Shown in pieces: positions 1-12,424 of a DNA stretch of 64,000 nucleotides. Position 1 is the stretch's first letter; each line of letters opens with the position of its first letter. The translations under genes were made by a program, and so were the position numbers. Source of the DNA: Pinus tabuliformis (taxonomy: Eukaryota > Streptophyta > Pinopsida > Pinales > Pinaceae); the NCBI GenBank assembly GCA_031772625.1, contig CM062810.1:449810014-449874013 (forward strand). The letters are read 5' to 3'. The notes beneath the pieces are model-generated. The model searched no databases. It was not told the origin of the DNA and was given only the letters and a program-made list of their open reading frames with translations.

Positions 1-885
1 TTTCCACATTATGGGTGTTTCTTTTTTAAAAAGAATAAGTAATTCTATGTATAAACTTATGAAAACTTATTTTACTATTGAAATTGAGAAAAAATATATA
101 TTTATATATGAAGTTGCGCAAAAATCTTTGTATGCCTATTTGTTTCAAATAAAAAATTCGTTATTGATATAAATAAATTCGTTATTTGTTTCAAATAAAA
201 ATTCGTTATTTGACAAAGTATACCTCAAAGTCGGCAAACTTCCTGATTGCTAGGTTCTAAAAATTTCAGTTTTATAAATCTTGTTTTATCTATGGAAATT
301 CATAAAACAACCAGTATTCAAATAAAATGAATAAATAAGCATCAAACCCTTAAATTTATTTTTCCGTCTTTGCTACTCTTCCCTAGTATGCCCATAACAT
401 GGAATAATTAGGTTGCATGAGAAGACATGCGTTGATCCATAATTTTTTCCAGCCAAGACGTGAAAGGCACTGTGAAGAAACATGTTGTGGATGGCTTGAC
501 ACTTGGTGGATTTTTGTGATTTGGTGAAACATGTTGTGGATGGCTTGACACTTGGTGGATTTTTTGTGATTTGGTGAACTGACATTGTCAATGCTTACAA
601 CATTCTTCTGCTATTATATTTATTGGTGGTTAATGCTATTTGCGTTTAACTTGTTTTAGATAAAAGTGATTGATTATTTTTCAAGAAACAATGCTCGCTT
701 GCCTAAGTCATTATATGTGGGTTATGGGCATTAAAATATTGAAACATCTCTCGTACATATTTGCAGAGATGCTCCCTGGAGGTTTGGATACCATTTTATT
801 GTAATTTAACACCATGCTTCTTCTTTTTTGGTTTTCATGGCTAATTAAATATTGATATTGAATATGTCAATTAGAAAATTTCAAT
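1..885. other. Noncoding left flank
   Basis: AT-rich sequence with no reading frame that resembles a known protein. It contains one tandem duplication, listed separately. It lies upstream of the Rboh-derived duplication and could be intron or 5' sequence of that former gene, but no Rboh exon is recognisable here. Confidence 0.5.
477..575. repeat. Two-copy tandem duplication, about 49 bp unit
   Basis: A unit beginning GAAACATGTTGTGGATGGCT occurs at 477-525 and again at 526-575, differing essentially by one T in a T-run. It looks like a recent slippage or repair duplication and has no coding meaning. Confidence 0.9.
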
Positions 886-1733
886 ATTGTTTTAGTATAA
901 ATTGGTCCATCACACTCTGTTGAATAGTTTTGTTGTTGATTATATATAAGAATCAAATAAATTGATTAGTTATTTGTAGGCTAGGTAATTACACTGAAAC
1001 ATGTTTTGACAATGTGGTTGTAATGTGCATTTTTTAGAATTTGAGAAAGAGTACTAAAAATATTTGGAAAGGTTGGTGCTGATGAAACATCCTTTTTTTA
1101 CATTGAATAGTTTTACTCAGGAAATTTTGGAATATATTATAAAATCAATAATATACACTATGACACATGGATGGCTTATTGAAAATCTTTGAATCAATAA
1201 TTTAATGGAAAACGATCTCCTAGGTTATTATGCCCAACTAACAAGCTTACGAAGCTCACAGAACAAGTTGAAGAGTACACAAATTTAATCATGGAAGAGT
1301 TGGGTCCATACCATATGGACTACATTGAGGTCATCTTTGCTCCTTGCAAAATTTAATTTTCAAACAAATTTATCTATTTTTGTTTTTTTCTTGCAGATGA
1401 CTTCGTATCTATAATTTCTACTCAATTTTATCAAGAAACTGAATTTTTTTTGTATAAAACTCTGGTGAATCTGACCGAGGCTTTAAATTTCATATTACCT
1501 TTCAACTAAGTCAACTAAAAGCTCTTCTGCAAGGCTTGACTTATGGTAAAGATGGCCATCCAAACTATAATCAAAGCTTAAGACAACAGATATTACCAGT
1601 TCCAATCAAGAAGAATCCCATACAGAGAGCAATCCAAAATGTGAGATATCTATTGGACAAAAATTGGCATAGGGCCTAGGTTATTGTCATATGACTGGCG
1701 ACTATGTTGGGGTTGTTCACGTGGAAATTCATA
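886..1733 (+). repeat. Tandem duplication unit A (Rboh gene segment)
   Basis: A block of about 850 bp beginning near CAATATTGTTTTAGTATAA reappears from 1734 with the same order of sequence: TTGGTCCATCACAC, the EF-hand exon, the intron, and the membrane exon ending GGAAATTCATAC. The second copy continues in pieces at 1734-2157, 14755-14975 and 25854 onward because retroelements split it. The copies differ by scattered substitutions, so the duplication is old and predates the insertions into copy B. Confidence 0.85.
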
Positions 1734-1738
1734 CAATA
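1224..1738 (+). pseudogene. Rboh (NADPH oxidase) pseudogene fragment, copy A
   Basis: Two exon remnants of a plant respiratory burst oxidase homolog, the plasma-membrane enzyme that makes superoxide from NADPH and is regulated through EF-hands. Exon 1 (about 1224-1329) reads LCPTNKLTKL followed by EEYTNLIMEELGPYHMDYIE, matching the Rboh EF-hand block (ANKLSKL, then IMEELDPDxLGYIE). An intron with GT at 1330 and AG just before 1522 follows. Exon 2 (1522-1738) reads LLQGLTYGKDGHPN, then LLDKNWHRA, then TMLGLFTWKFI, matching the segment entering the first transmembrane helix. Two in-frame stops lie in exon 2, one after DKNWHRA (TAG) and one after VIVI (TGA). The rest of the gene (ferric reductase core, FAD and NADPH domains) is absent. 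Family assignment is from memory of the conserved motifs. Confidence 0.8.
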
Positions 1739-2157
1739 TTGTTTTAATATAAATTGGTCCATCACACGGTGTTGAGTAGCTTGGTCGTTGATCATATATC
1801 AGAATGAAAGAAATTGATTAGTTATTTGCAGGCTAGGTAAGTACACTGAAACATGTACTCACATTGTGGTTGTAATGTGCATTTTTCATGACTTGAGAAA
1901 GAGTACCAAAAAAATTTGGAAAGGTTGGCGTTGATGAAACATCCTTTTTTTACATTAAATAATTTTACTCAAGAAATTTGGGAATATCTTATAAAATTAG
2001 CAATATACACTATGACACATGGATGGCTTACTAAAAATCTTTGAATCAATAATTCAATGGAAACCGATCTCCTAGGTTATTATGCCCAAATAGCAAGCTT
2101 ACGAAGCTCATAGAATAAGTTGAAGAGAACACAAAATTAATCATGGAAGAGTTGGGT
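1734..2157 (+). pseudogene. Rboh pseudogene copy B, piece 1 (intron and EF-hand exon start)
   Basis: This is the left part of the second tandem copy of the Rboh segment. It ends inside the EF-hand exon at EELG, where Gypsy-1 begins. The 5-bp duplication TGGGT at 2153-2157 is repeated at 14755-14759 on the far side of the element. Compared with copy A, the exon carries changes that break the reading frame before the insertion (for example TAG codons within the ANKL and EQVE regions). It is therefore a dead gene fragment interrupted by the element. Confidence 0.8.
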
Positions 2158-3371
2158 TGATCAGGTGCTCAGAATTATGCTCAAAAATCAAAGTGTCAGA
2201 ATATTGTCAAACTCAACTTCAGATTGAAGAGCTCATCATTCTGAATCCAACGATGCGAACGACACTCAAATCTGAGTTTGTATGAAGAAGTTAGAGCAAG
2301 TCAAAGTTCAAATTTGACTTGCCTACATGGCAGGATTGGGATGATGTGGCAAGGTCTTCAGCCAATAAGGAGGCACCAAGTGGCAGCCCGCCATTGGCCA
2401 TCACAAATTGCATATCACAGCAGTAGGCAGAAAAGGTGTCTCAAATCGGCCCCTGGTAGGTTGGGTTGCGATGCAATCAAATCACAATCGCAATCGGTGA
2501 AAGGGATCGACAAATAGGTATCGGCCCCGGCATCGGTGTAGTTTGAGTTTCGGACGCAATACGTTATTGTGTTGCAGTTTTATGTTTCGGCAGGTCCATG
2601 TTATGATATCGCAAATGTTTCACTATGTTAAAGAACCCATAGCCAATTACCGAATGCGACAAGCGATAAGACCCCAGACGCGATGGTTCTTTATGCCACA
2701 GTTTAATATTCCATCGGGTCTGCCTATATCGCATCGCAGTGTTCCGCCGCTAAAACAAGACCTTTCGCCTACCTGAACTCACCAATTGCGATTTGTGATA
2801 CGGCCGATAGGATATGGCCCGCGATGCGGAGAAATTCTTACCTGGTTAGCGGATTTTGGGGCTAATTTGTAGTTTTTTGCTAGATTTTGAGCGTTTTGTG
2901 GAAAGAATAGTGGGAGAACTGGGAGAAGTCATAACTCCTTCAGTTCTTATCCAAATTTGATGCAAAAATAGTCAATCCTAGTATTTTTTAGTATTTTGAA
3001 CTCATTGAGACAGGTTTCAGAGGCATCTGAGCATTGTAATCACACTTTTGATGTAATTTGAGCATAATAGAGAGGCCCAAGCCATTGGAAGTTGGACCAA
3101 GGAGACGTAGCCCAGGGGAGGTGAACTCCTTTATCATGTGCTTGTTGTTTGTTATATTTTGATGTTATTTGTTGTTATATTGTTGTTTTTCAACATATGT
3201 TTTTATGTTAAACTATTTATAACATTTACATAAGAAACTCTCATGGGAATTTGTTAATTATGCAAAAGTTTTGAATCCTTAAGCACTTGAAAAAGAAAAT
3301 GATAAGCATCTTGGGTTTAATTCTGAATGGGGAATTAGCACAGCATTACTAATCTGCTCCAATTCAGATCA
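2158..3371 (+). repeat. Gypsy-1 5' LTR (1214 bp)
   Basis: It matches 13542-14754 along its length. It begins TGATCAGG and ends CAGATCA. The primer-binding site TGGTATCAGAGC (3375-3386), complementary to the initiator tRNA-Met 3' end, follows after a 3-nt spacer. The LTR holds many repeats of the words TGCGAT and ATCGCA (about 2465-2830). Confidence 0.97.
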
Positions 3372-6300
3372 AGTTGGTATCAGAGCTCTGATTTTGCTTA
3401 CTAGATTTGCTTTGTGAAAGAAGGGTTTAATTGTTTGCAAGTTTATGTCATGCTTACAAGGTTAAAGCTCAAAAAAGGTGAAGGAAAGTTGGTTGAAATC
3501 CCTGAAGTTGGGTCAAGTGGAAGAATAGAAAAGTTTCCAAAGTCTTCTACACCAGTTCAGCCTCAAGTTGTAGAAGTTGTAGCTGAGATTCCAACACCAG
3601 TACAACCTCAAGTTGTAGTTGAGTCTTCAGAGACTATGTCTCATGAAGGAGAACCTATCATGACAGAAGATGAGAAGACCTTCAGAAAGGCTTTCTTTGA
3701 TATGACAGAGATGGTTAAGGTCCTCTATGAAGAGAGGAACAACATATTGCAAGGAGAAAGATCCAAGCCTTCCAATGGAGAAGGTTCTTCAAGAGGAGGT
3801 AATAGAAAAGGAGGTAATGGGAATGGAGGCAAACCTCCACCATCTCCACCATATTCTTCATCTTCTTCTTCAAAATCATCTTCACACTCTTCCACAAATA
3901 CCATTGTTACTCATACTCATCATCATTCTTCGAAAGGAATTGGTAAATCACCTTTTCTGAAGCTTGATGTTAAATTTGAGTTACCTATGTACAATGGTGA
4001 AGTTAATGCAGAGAAGTTGGATAACTAGATTCATCAATTGGAGGTGTATTGTAGAATTCAAAACCTTCAAGAGGATGATATCAAAATTCAATTGGCTTCA
4101 TTGAGAATGGAGGGTGTAGCACTTGTATGGTGGGAAGCAAGGACTCAAGACGAGATCAAAAAACATGGTAAGATCTCTATTTCTTGGTTTGATTTCATTG
4201 CTGCTATAAAAAGACAGTTCTACCCTTTAGCTCATATGCAGAAAGCCATTATGAATTGGAAAAATTTTAGACAGTTGAAAGATCAAAATGTGCAAGAGTA
4301 TACTCAAGAGTTTAGGAAAAGAGCTCTTATGATAGGAGTAGACTTACAGTGACAAGATACCTTGCCGAAATACATAGAATTGTTGCATAGCTATCTTCGA
4401 CATACCATTCTTATGTTCATTCCCATGAATATTGATGAGGTATGTGTTCAAGCTACACACCTCAAAGCAAGAGGGAAAAATATACAAGAAGAAGGTAAGA
4501 AGAAAAAAGGGAAGAAGTTTAAAGGAAAGTAGAAGAAAATTGCTTCTATTAAGAAAGAAGGGGAGAAGCTCTTGTGCAAGAATTGTTCCAAGGAGGGACA
4601 TGATGAAGCTCATTACTGGAAGCTTCATCCAAAATTACGACCAAAAAAAATTTAACGATATTAAAGGGAAACAAAAGACCAACATTGTTTCACAACAAGA
4701 CTTGGGTTCTGACTCAGGAGATGAAACCAAGATCGCAGCCACAGTCACCAAAGGGAAATCTGTGGCAAAAGAAATCAAAGAGACAGTTGTGGCAAGCACC
4801 AGCGCAGCAAATAATTCCCATAGTGTTTCAAATGAGGAAAACCGAATCGAGTTGTTCCATATCCGAGTTATTTCCAAACATACAAAGATCAATACGTTGT
4901 TTGACAGTGGATCTCAGGCCAACTTAATTTTTGCGGATTTGGTTAAGAAAATGAATCTGGAAACTGTGCCTCATCATAAACCGTATCCATTGGGTTGGAT
5001 AACCAAGGATGCTAATTTGCAGGTCACACAGAAATGTGTTTTCAGGTTTGAAATCACCGCTAATTTCATTGATGAAGTTGAATTAGATGTTGTGCCATTG
5101 GATATCTCAAGAATTGTATTGGGAAGCCCGTATTTGTATGATAGGAGAGATGTTTTCCATAGATTTGAGAACAAATACCATTTGTTCAAAGACAGAGTGG
5201 AGTACATTGTGAGAGCTCATCGCAGAAAGCTTAGTCTGTCTTTGGCAAGTGCAGGGGAAATGAAGTGACTAGTCAATTCCAACAAGAGTCTTGTGCTCCT
5301 TATGATTAAGAAGAAGAATGACACGGAGAAAGAATCCTTTGCAGGCTATGATGTGAAGCTGAAAGATGAATTGGTTGATGTGATCAATCAGTATGGAGAC
5401 ATGTTTCAAGAACCAAAGGGATTGCCACCAAAAAGAGGAATTCGGCACGAAATTCAGCTACTTCAGGACTGTCCACTCCCAAACATCAGTATGTATCGAA
5501 TGTCAATTCTGGAAAGCTTAGAAATTAAGAAACAAGTCTAGGAATTGTTAGATAAAGGAGTAATTCATCCTTCTACTTCGCCATGTGGTTCACCAATTGT
5601 ATTGGTACCCAAGAAATATGGAACTTGGTGCATGTATGTAGATTATCGAGCTTTGAATAAGATTACAATAAAGAATTGATACTCACTTCCCAAAATAGAT
5701 GATTTGCTAGATTAGTTGAAAAATGAAAATTGTTTCACTAAGTTAGACTTGAGAAGTGGATATCATCAAGTTAGAATAGTTGAGAAGGACATATGGAAGA
5801 CTTCTTTTAAAACCAAACAGGGATTGTTTGAGTAGCTGGTTATGCCTTTCGGTCTTTGTAATGCTCCAACTACATTCATGAGAGCTATGAATGATATTTT
5901 AAGATCATTTATTGATGAGTTTGTAATTGTCTATTTATATGATATTTTGATATTTAGCAAATCATGAGAAGAGCATGCCAATCATGTTAGGAAAGTGTTG
6001 GATGTCTTAAGAAAAGAACAGTTATATCTGAAGATGCCTAAATGTGAATTCAGGAAAATTTCTTTAGTGTATTTGGGCCACATAGTTGGAGGAAGTGAGC
6101 TGAAGATTGACCCCACTAAAGTTTCGTTCATTGTGAAGTGGCCAATACCCAAGTCAGTTACAGAAGTAAGGAAATTTTTAGGAGCAGCGCAGTACTGGAG
6201 GAAGTTCATTTCCAATTTCTCCTCCATAGCATCTCCACTACATGTGTTGATCAGTGTGAAGGTTGTGTTCCAGTGGTGAGGCAAACAGCAAAAATCATTT

Positions 6301-7135
6301 GATGCTTTGAAACAAAAGATCAGTTCATCCCCAGTTTTAGCATTTCCAGATTTGAAACAACCATTTGAAATACAAACAGATGCAAGTGACTACACCATGG
6401 GTGCAGTTCTTTTACAGCATGGTAAGCCCATTTCATTTCATTTGAAATTTTTAATGGTGTTGTTATTAATTATCCTACGTATGATAAAGAGATTTATGCA
6501 TTAGTAAAAATTATGAAGAAATGGAAGCATTATTTTATGGGAAAAGAAACCATTATTCACACTGATCATCAACCTCTACAATATCTACAATCTCAAACCA
6601 AATTGTAGTAGTCAAGGAACTTTCATTGGATGGGATTTTTACAGCAATTCGACTTGGTAATCAAGTACAAGAAAGGAATTTATAACAGAGTCGTTGATAT
6701 GCTTTCTAGACTGGTTGTAAATGTATCCATTTTACTCAAGAATAATTATATTTTGCCTGAAAGTTATGTTGAACAATATGCACAGGATGCTGACTTTCAA
6801 GAGGTGTATTTAAACTTGAGTAAAGGCCATCAAGTTGAGGAATTAGACTACCATGTACATGATAATCTGTTATATCATTTGGGAAAACTTTGGGTTCCAT
6901 AGGGAGATAGAGTAAATGTCACAAGGGAAGTGAACACTTCTCTTATTGCTAGACATTTCGGTGTAAGTAGAATAGTGGCAAATCTTCAGAGGTATTTTTA
7001 CTAGCCTCATATGCTTGAAAGTGTGTCACCTTTTATCAGAGGTTGTTCATTGTGTACAGTCAGTAAGCCAAGTAATAGGAAACTAGGATTGTACACACCA
7101 CTTCTAGTGCCTTCATGACCATGGGAAAGTGTTTC

Positions 7136-7745
7136 TGTTAGAAAATTATATATTACGGAGCAATGGAACACATAAAATATTGCAGAAATATAAACACAGA
7201 AAATGCACAAAACAAGAGAGACACAGATATACGTGGTTCACCCAGTTTGGGCTACGTCCACCCCGAACAGCCAGTCCTTCCTTTCTATTATCCAGCAAAA
7301 TGAAGAGACACAACCTACAGCAAATCCGCTGTAATATCCTTTGTTTTCTCTCGCAGTCTCACCTCTCTGTTTCTCGCTCACAGAATACACATCTATCTCA
7401 CAGCCTCAAATACAATACCCTCATACAAAGAGAGGGGTTGCCTTCTAGGTCAAAAAACCCTAAACTAAACATAAGTTCTACCGTCAGATCATTCGCCTAA
7501 TGAACGGCCCAGATTGACTAGAAATTACTATACTTTTACAAGGCAATTTTACAGCTGTTTTTAGCTTCGGGGGCACTACCCCCGAAAACCCCAGCCAGGG
7601 GGGGGCTCCCAAAGGTCGCAGCCGCCCCCCCTGGACCCCCCTGCAACAAATATTTTACGGGCGGCGTTGCCGCCCCCATTTCGAACTGGGGTCCTATGTG
7701 GCAATACCTTTGAATATAGAAGATAATCAGGCTCCACACCCAACA
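7136..7745 (-). repeat. Copia-1 3' LTR (610 bp)
   Basis: It matches 11826-12424. It includes a GC-rich block at about 7566-7680 made of runs of G and C able to form several hairpins. This block is far richer in GC than the rest of the element. Confidence 0.97.
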
Positions 7746-7841
7746 ATCTCCCATTTGGAGACTGATTGTAGAAACTCCACCGCTGCTCCATTTGCTGGAC
7801 AATGACTCCTCTTTGGACCTGGCTGTTTCTCATCTTCATCG

Positions 7842-10800
7842 TCATCCTTGAAGACCAATTGAAACTGAGCATATTCTCAGTTTCTCCCTGGTTACAACTT
7901 TTGTTAGCATATCTGCAGGATTCTGGCTAGTGTGTATCTTTTCCAGCTTCAACTCTCCATCTTCCAACACTGATCGTATGAAATGGTACTTGAGCTGTAT
8001 GTGTTTAGTCCTGGAATGAAATGTTGAGTTCTTTGCAAGATGAATGGAACTTTGGTTATCACTGTATAACGTGCCAATATCATGCTCCTTACCCAATTCA
8101 CCCATAAACCTTTGTAACCAAATCATTTCTTTACTAGCCTTTGTAGCAGCAACATACTTTGCTTCTGTTGTTGAAAGTGCAACAACACTTTGGATTTTTG
8201 AAACCCAACTGACAGTTGTTCCTCCAACAGTAAATACATATCCTGTAGTGCTCCTCCTGTTATCTCTGTCACCTGCCATATCTGCATCAACATATCCTTG
8301 TAGGGAGATGTTTGAACCACCAAAGCATAATTCTTGATTTGTGGTACCTTTCAAATATCTGAGAATCCATTTCACTGCCATCCAATGTTCCTTTCCTGGA
8401 TTGTTCATGTACCTGCTTACAACTCCCACTGCGTGTGCAATATCAGGCCTTGTGCAGACCATTGCATACATTAAGCTTCCAACTGCTGATGCATATGGAA
8501 ATTTAGACATATAATCCATGTCTTTTTGGGTCTTTGGGCACATTTCCTTGCTAAGTTTGAAATGGCTAGCAAAATGTGTACTAACTGGTTTTGCATTGTG
8601 CATGTTAAATCTTTTCAACACCTTTTGTATGTACTCATTCTGAGACAATGTTAATTTACGATTTTTCCTGTCTCTAGTTATTCTCATACCAAGGATTTGT
8701 TTTGCAGCTCCCAAATCCTTCATTGCAAATGAATTTGCCAATTTTCTTTTGAGCACATTTATTTCCTGCATGTTAGATCCTGCAACAAGCATGTCATCTA
8801 CATACAGTAACAATATAATATAGCTGCCATCATTTTGCTTTTTCAAATAAACACAATGATCAGAACGACATCTAGTATAACCTTGTTCAGACATAAACTT
8901 GTCAAATTTTAGATACCACTGCCTTGGAGCCTGTTTTAAGCCATACAAGCTCTTCTTCAACCTGCACACTAGTTTCTCCTTCCCTTTCACCTCATATCCT
9001 TGTGGCTGCTGCATATATATCTCTTCCTCCAAATCCCCATGGAGAAAGGTTGTCTTTACATCTAACTGCTCAAGATGCAAATCTTCAGCTGCTACAAGAC
9101 TTAAAATAGTTCTAATTGAAGTCATTTTAACAACAGGAGAAAATATTTCATCAAAATCAATACCTTTCTTCTGTGCAAACCCCTTCACCACAAGTCTAGC
9201 TTTATACCTCTGTTTTCCTCCATCTTCTTCCTTCAGCCTGTAAACCCATTTATTCTTCAATGTAGTTTTTCCTACAGGCAACCTGACTAAATCCCAAGTC
9301 TGGTTATGCATTAAGGAGTCCATCTCTTCTTCCATGGCTACCTCCCACTTCTTCCTACTTTCAACCTGCATTACTTCTTCATAACATTCGGGTTCACCGG
9401 AATCAGTCAACAATAAATAATATAATGAAGGAGAGTATCTTTCAGGGGGTCTACCTATCCTGGTAGATCTTCTAACACCACTTTCAGGTGTTTGGGGTGC
9501 CTGTTGTTGTTGTGGTGGTTGTTGTTGTTGTGGTTGTTGATTATTATTATTCTCAGGCACCTTTGCTTTTTCAGTGATTTCATCAAGAACTACGTATTCC
9601 TTGTTTTCCTTTTCCTGTTTCTTTTCCTGCAACTGATTCTTATACAAGACCTTTTCATTGAATATTACATCTCTGCTCCTAATGATTTTGTGATTTTCGT
9701 AATCATATAAGCGATAACCAAAATCATTAACACCATATCCAATAAAGGTACATTTCTTTGACTTTGCCTCAAGCTTTGTTCTATTTTTTTTATCAATATG
9801 GACAAAGGCCTCACAACCAAAAGGCTTTAAAATAGAGTAGTTTACCTTTTTACCTATCCATGCTTCCTCTGGAACACCACCATCCAAGGAACTTGAAGGC
9901 CCTCTGTTTATCAGATAAACAGCAGTATCTACAGCATCTGCCCAAAACTGTAAAGGCAATCCTACATGCAATCTCATGCACCTTCCACGCTCCATGATTG
10001 TTCTGTTCATCCTTTCTGACACACCATTTTCTTGTGGTGTTCTTGGAACTGTCTTTTCTCTGTGAATTCCATGCTCTGAACAGTACCTATCAAACTCTTT
10101 GCTGCAATATTCACCTCCATTGTCTGATCTAAGACACTTCAATTTCTTTCCTGTCTCAATCTCAACCAAAGCTTTCCTTTTCTTGAAAGTATCAAATACA
10201 TCAGATTTATTCTTAATACAATAAATCCAAGTTTTTCTAGTTGCATCATCAATAAAAGTAACATAATAACAAGAGCCACCGAGAGATGATACCTGAGCAG
10301 GTCCCCATACATCTGTATGCACAAGCTCTAATTTTTCATTCTTCTTTTCTTTCCCAACTCTGAGAAATCTGACTCTCTTCTGTTTTCCATAAATGCAATT
10401 CTCGCAGAAGTCCAAATCAACATTCTTCAAACCTGGCAACAAATTCCTTGAGTGAAGAATCTTCATCCCCTTTTCACTCATGTGTCCGAGCCTATGATGC
10501 CATAATGTTGCATCTGCTCCTTTGGAAGTTAAAGCATTAACAGAGTTAGAAATACCATTGCATAAATACAATGTACCAACCTTTTCACCTTTTGCTATTA
10601 CCAGGGCTCCTTTGGTGACCTTCCAAGCTTTATCTGTGAAAGTTGTCACACAACCTTCACCGCCTAACTGCCCTGTTGAAATCAGATTTTTCTTTAGATC
10701 TGGAACATGCCTTACCTCCTTTAGTAGCCATTGGTTTCCATTCTGCTGTTTTACAATAACCTTACCCATTCCAATGATTTTACAGGGTTTATCATCACCC

Positions 10801-11750
10801 AGACGAACTTGTCCAAAATCTCCTTGAACATAGTCATGAAAGTATTTCTTATCAGGTGTGGCATGGAATGAAGCCCCTGAATCTACCACCCAGGAATCAG
10901 TAATATTTTCCAAAGAAAGAATCAGAGCATCTTGTAACACCTCACCTGTCACATTTGCTTCATGATTGTTTTCTTGCTGTGCATCTCCTTCTTTTCCCTT
11001 CCGAGATCTACAGTCTTTCTTTAGGTGTCCTTTCTTTCCACATTTCCAGCACACTATCCCCGATCTGGACTTGGATCTGCCTTTCCTTGATTTACTGCGA
11101 TATCCTGAGCTCTTTCCTCTTTCCATTTTTCTTCCTCTCGACTCTGCACTCAAAGCATTTCCCGATGTCTCACCGGAGCCTTTTCGTCGCATTTCCTCGC
11201 TAAGGATAGCACCGACAACATCATCAAACTTTAAAGTACTAGATCCAGAAACGGAGTTACTAATGGCCATTACCAAACCATTCCAACTTTCTGGTAATGA
11301 GCACAAGAATAACAGAGCTCTAACTTCATCATCAAAGTTTACCCCTACAGAACTTAACTGACTTGTAACTGTATTAAAATCATTTAAATGGTTTGCAACA
11401 GATCCACCTTCCGACATATTCATATTAAATAATCGTTTCATAAGAAATACCTTGTTTGAAGCCGAGGGTTTTTCATATAGTTTCGACAACATCTGCATCA
11501 AACCCTCTGTCGTGGTTTCCTTCGAAATGTTGGAGGCGACTGACGCAACAAGGCACAATCGTATTGTTCCGAGTGCCTTTCTATTGAGAAGGTTCCATTC
11601 TTCATCTTTCATACTCGTCGGCATCTTTGTTTTTCCGCCCAATGGTAGGTATAGATCTTTCTGATATAGATAATCTTCCATCTGCATCTTCCACAGCAAG
11701 AAGTTTTGGCCGTTAAATTTCTCGACCCTAAACTTACCATCTTCCGCCAT
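7842..11750 (-). CDS. Copia-1 gag-pol polyprotein
   Basis: A single frame of 1302 residues. I chose the ATG at 11750 because the in-frame codon at 11759 is GTG. Domains in order: Gag with [17 protein letters not shown] near the start; CCHC knuckle [14 protein letters not shown] (about 230-250); aspartic protease with [10 protein letters not shown] (about 290); GAG-pre-integrase with [14 protein letters not shown]; integrase core with [18 protein letters not shown] and [14 protein letters not shown]; a Gln-rich linker; reverse transcriptase with YVDDMLVAG; and RNase H with DADMAGD near the end. Such polyproteins are processed by their own protease and act in cytoplasmic virus-like particles. 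The order PR-INT-RT-RH defines Copia. The frame looks whole; I infer nothing about activity. Confidence 0.95.
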   Translation of the reverse strand: MAEDGKFRVEKFNGQNFLLWKMQMEDYLYQKDLYLPLGGKTKMPTSMKDEEWNLLNRKALGTIRLCLVASVASNISKETTTEGLMQMLSKLYEKPSASNKVFLMKRLFNMNMSEGGSVANHLNDFNTVTSQLSSVGVNFDDEVRALLFLCSLPESWNGLVMAISNSVSGSSTLKFDDVVGAILSEEMRRKGSGETSGNALSAESRGRKMERGKSSGYRSKSRKGRSKSRSGIVCWKCGKKGHLKKDCRSRKGKEGDAQQENNHEANVTGEVLQDALILSLENITDSWVVDSGASFHATPDKKYFHDYVQGDFGQVRLGDDKPCKIIGMGKVIVKQQNGNQWLLKEVRHVPDLKKNLISTGQLGGEGCVTTFTDKAWKVTKGALVIAKGEKVGTLYLCNGISNSVNALTSKGADATLWHHRLGHMSEKGMKILHSRNLLPGLKNVDLDFCENCIYGKQKRVRFLRVGKEKKNEKLELVHTDVWGPAQVSSLGGSCYYVTFIDDATRKTWIYCIKNKSDVFDTFKKRKALVEIETGKKLKCLRSDNGGEYCSKEFDRYCSEHGIHREKTVPRTPQENGVSERMNRTIMERGRCMRLHVGLPLQFWADAVDTAVYLINRGPSSSLDGGVPEEAWIGKKVNYSILKPFGCEAFVHIDKKNRTKLEAKSKKCTFIGYGVNDFGYRLYDYENHKIIRSRDVIFNEKVLYKNQLQEKKQEKENKEYVVLDEITEKAKVPENNNNQQPQQQQPPQQQQAPQTPESGVRRSTRIGRPPERYSPSLYYLLLTDSGEPECYEEVMQVESRKKWEVAMEEEMDSLMHNQTWDLVRLPVGKTTLKNKWVYRLKEEDGGKQRYKARLVVKGFAQKKGIDFDEIFSPVVKMTSIRTILSLVAAEDLHLEQLDVKTTFLHGDLEEEIYMQQPQGYEVKGKEKLVCRLKKSLYGLKQAPRQWYLKFDKFMSEQGYTRCRSDHCVYLKKQNDGSYIILLLYVDDMLVAGSNMQEINVLKRKLANSFAMKDLGAAKQILGMRITRDRKNRKLTLSQNEYIQKVLKRFNMHNAKPVSTHFASHFKLSKEMCPKTQKDMDYMSKFPYASAVGSLMYAMVCTRPDIAHAVGVVSRYMNNPGKEHWMAVKWILRYLKGTTNQELCFGGSNISLQGYVDADMAGDRDNRRSTTGYVFTVGGTTVSWVSKIQSVVALSTTEAKYVAATKASKEMIWLQRFMGELGKEHDIGTLYSDNQSSIHLAKNSTFHSRTKHIQLKYHFIRSVLEDGELKLEKIHTSQNPADMLTKVVTREKLRICSVSIGLQG

Positions 11751-11825
11751 TGCTCCCACTCGAACCAGGAACCCTTCTTTCCTGCGAGTTTATCAGCCAA
11801 ATAGACCTTCGGCTCTGATACCAGT

Positions 11826-12424
11826 TGTTAGAAAATTATATATTACGGAGCAATGGAACACATAAAATATTGCAGAAATATAAACACAGAAAACGCACAA
11901 AACAAGAGAGACACAGATATACGTGGTTCACCCAGTTTGGGCTACGTCCACCCCGAACAGCCAGTCCTTCCTTTCTATTATCCAGCAAAATGAAGAGACA
12001 CAACCTACAGCAAATCCGCTGTAATATCCTCTGTTTTCTCTCACAGTCTCACCTCTCTGTTTCTCGCTCACAGAATACACATCTATCTCATAGCCTCAAA
12101 TACAATACCCTCATACAAAGAGAGGGGTTGCCTTCTAGGGCAAAAAACCCTAAACTAAACATAAGTTCTACCGTCAGATCATTCGCCTAATGAACGGCCC
12201 AGATTGACTAGAAATTACTATACTTTTACAAGGCAATTTTACAGCTGTTTTTAGCTTCAGGGGCGCTGCCCCTAAAACCCCCCGCTAGGGGGGGGCTCCC
12301 AAAGGTCGCAGCCGCCCCCCCTGGACCCCCCCTGCAGCGAATATTTTACGGGCGGCATTTCGAACTGGGGTCCTATGTGGCGATACCTTTGAATATAGAA
12401 GATAATCAGGCTCCACACCCAACA
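11826..12424 (-). repeat. Copia-1 5' LTR (599 bp)
   Basis: This is the partner of 7136-7745. Most differences between the two, including a 12-bp length difference, fall in the GC-rich block (about 12256-12356). The rest is nearly identical. Confidence 0.97.

Larger units (their letters stand above)
7136..12424 (-). mobile_element. Copia-1: TNT1-94-like Copia retrotransposon, looks whole
   Basis: A minus-strand Copia element nested in Gypsy-1, with 5-bp target duplication GTTTC (7131-7135 and 12425-12429). LTRs are 7136-7745 (3' LTR) and 11826-12424 (5' LTR), with TG and CA termini when read on the minus strand. The tRNA-iMet primer site TGGTATCAGAGCC is the complement of 11811-11823, and the polypurine tract CCAAATGGGAGAT is the complement of 7746-7758. 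One long polyprotein frame fills the interior. The LTRs differ by only about 2-3% by eye, with differences and a short indel concentrated in a GC-rich block, so this is the youngest insertion recognised here. Confidence 0.97.

Noticed and set aside
2278-2776. Two plus-strand frames as genes
   Set aside because: Both lie inside the Gypsy-1 LTR and match the other LTR only as DNA.
7536-7872. Minus-strand frames rich in Gly and Pro
   Set aside because: They are translations of the GC-rich hairpin block of the Copia-1 LTR and depend on variable G and C runs.
10966-11361. 131-codon plus-strand frame
   Set aside because: It is antisense to the intact Copia-1 polyprotein frame and has no domain of its own.
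7842-11759. Start of the Copia-1 polyprotein at 11759
   Set aside because: That codon is GTG; the first in-frame ATG is at 11750.
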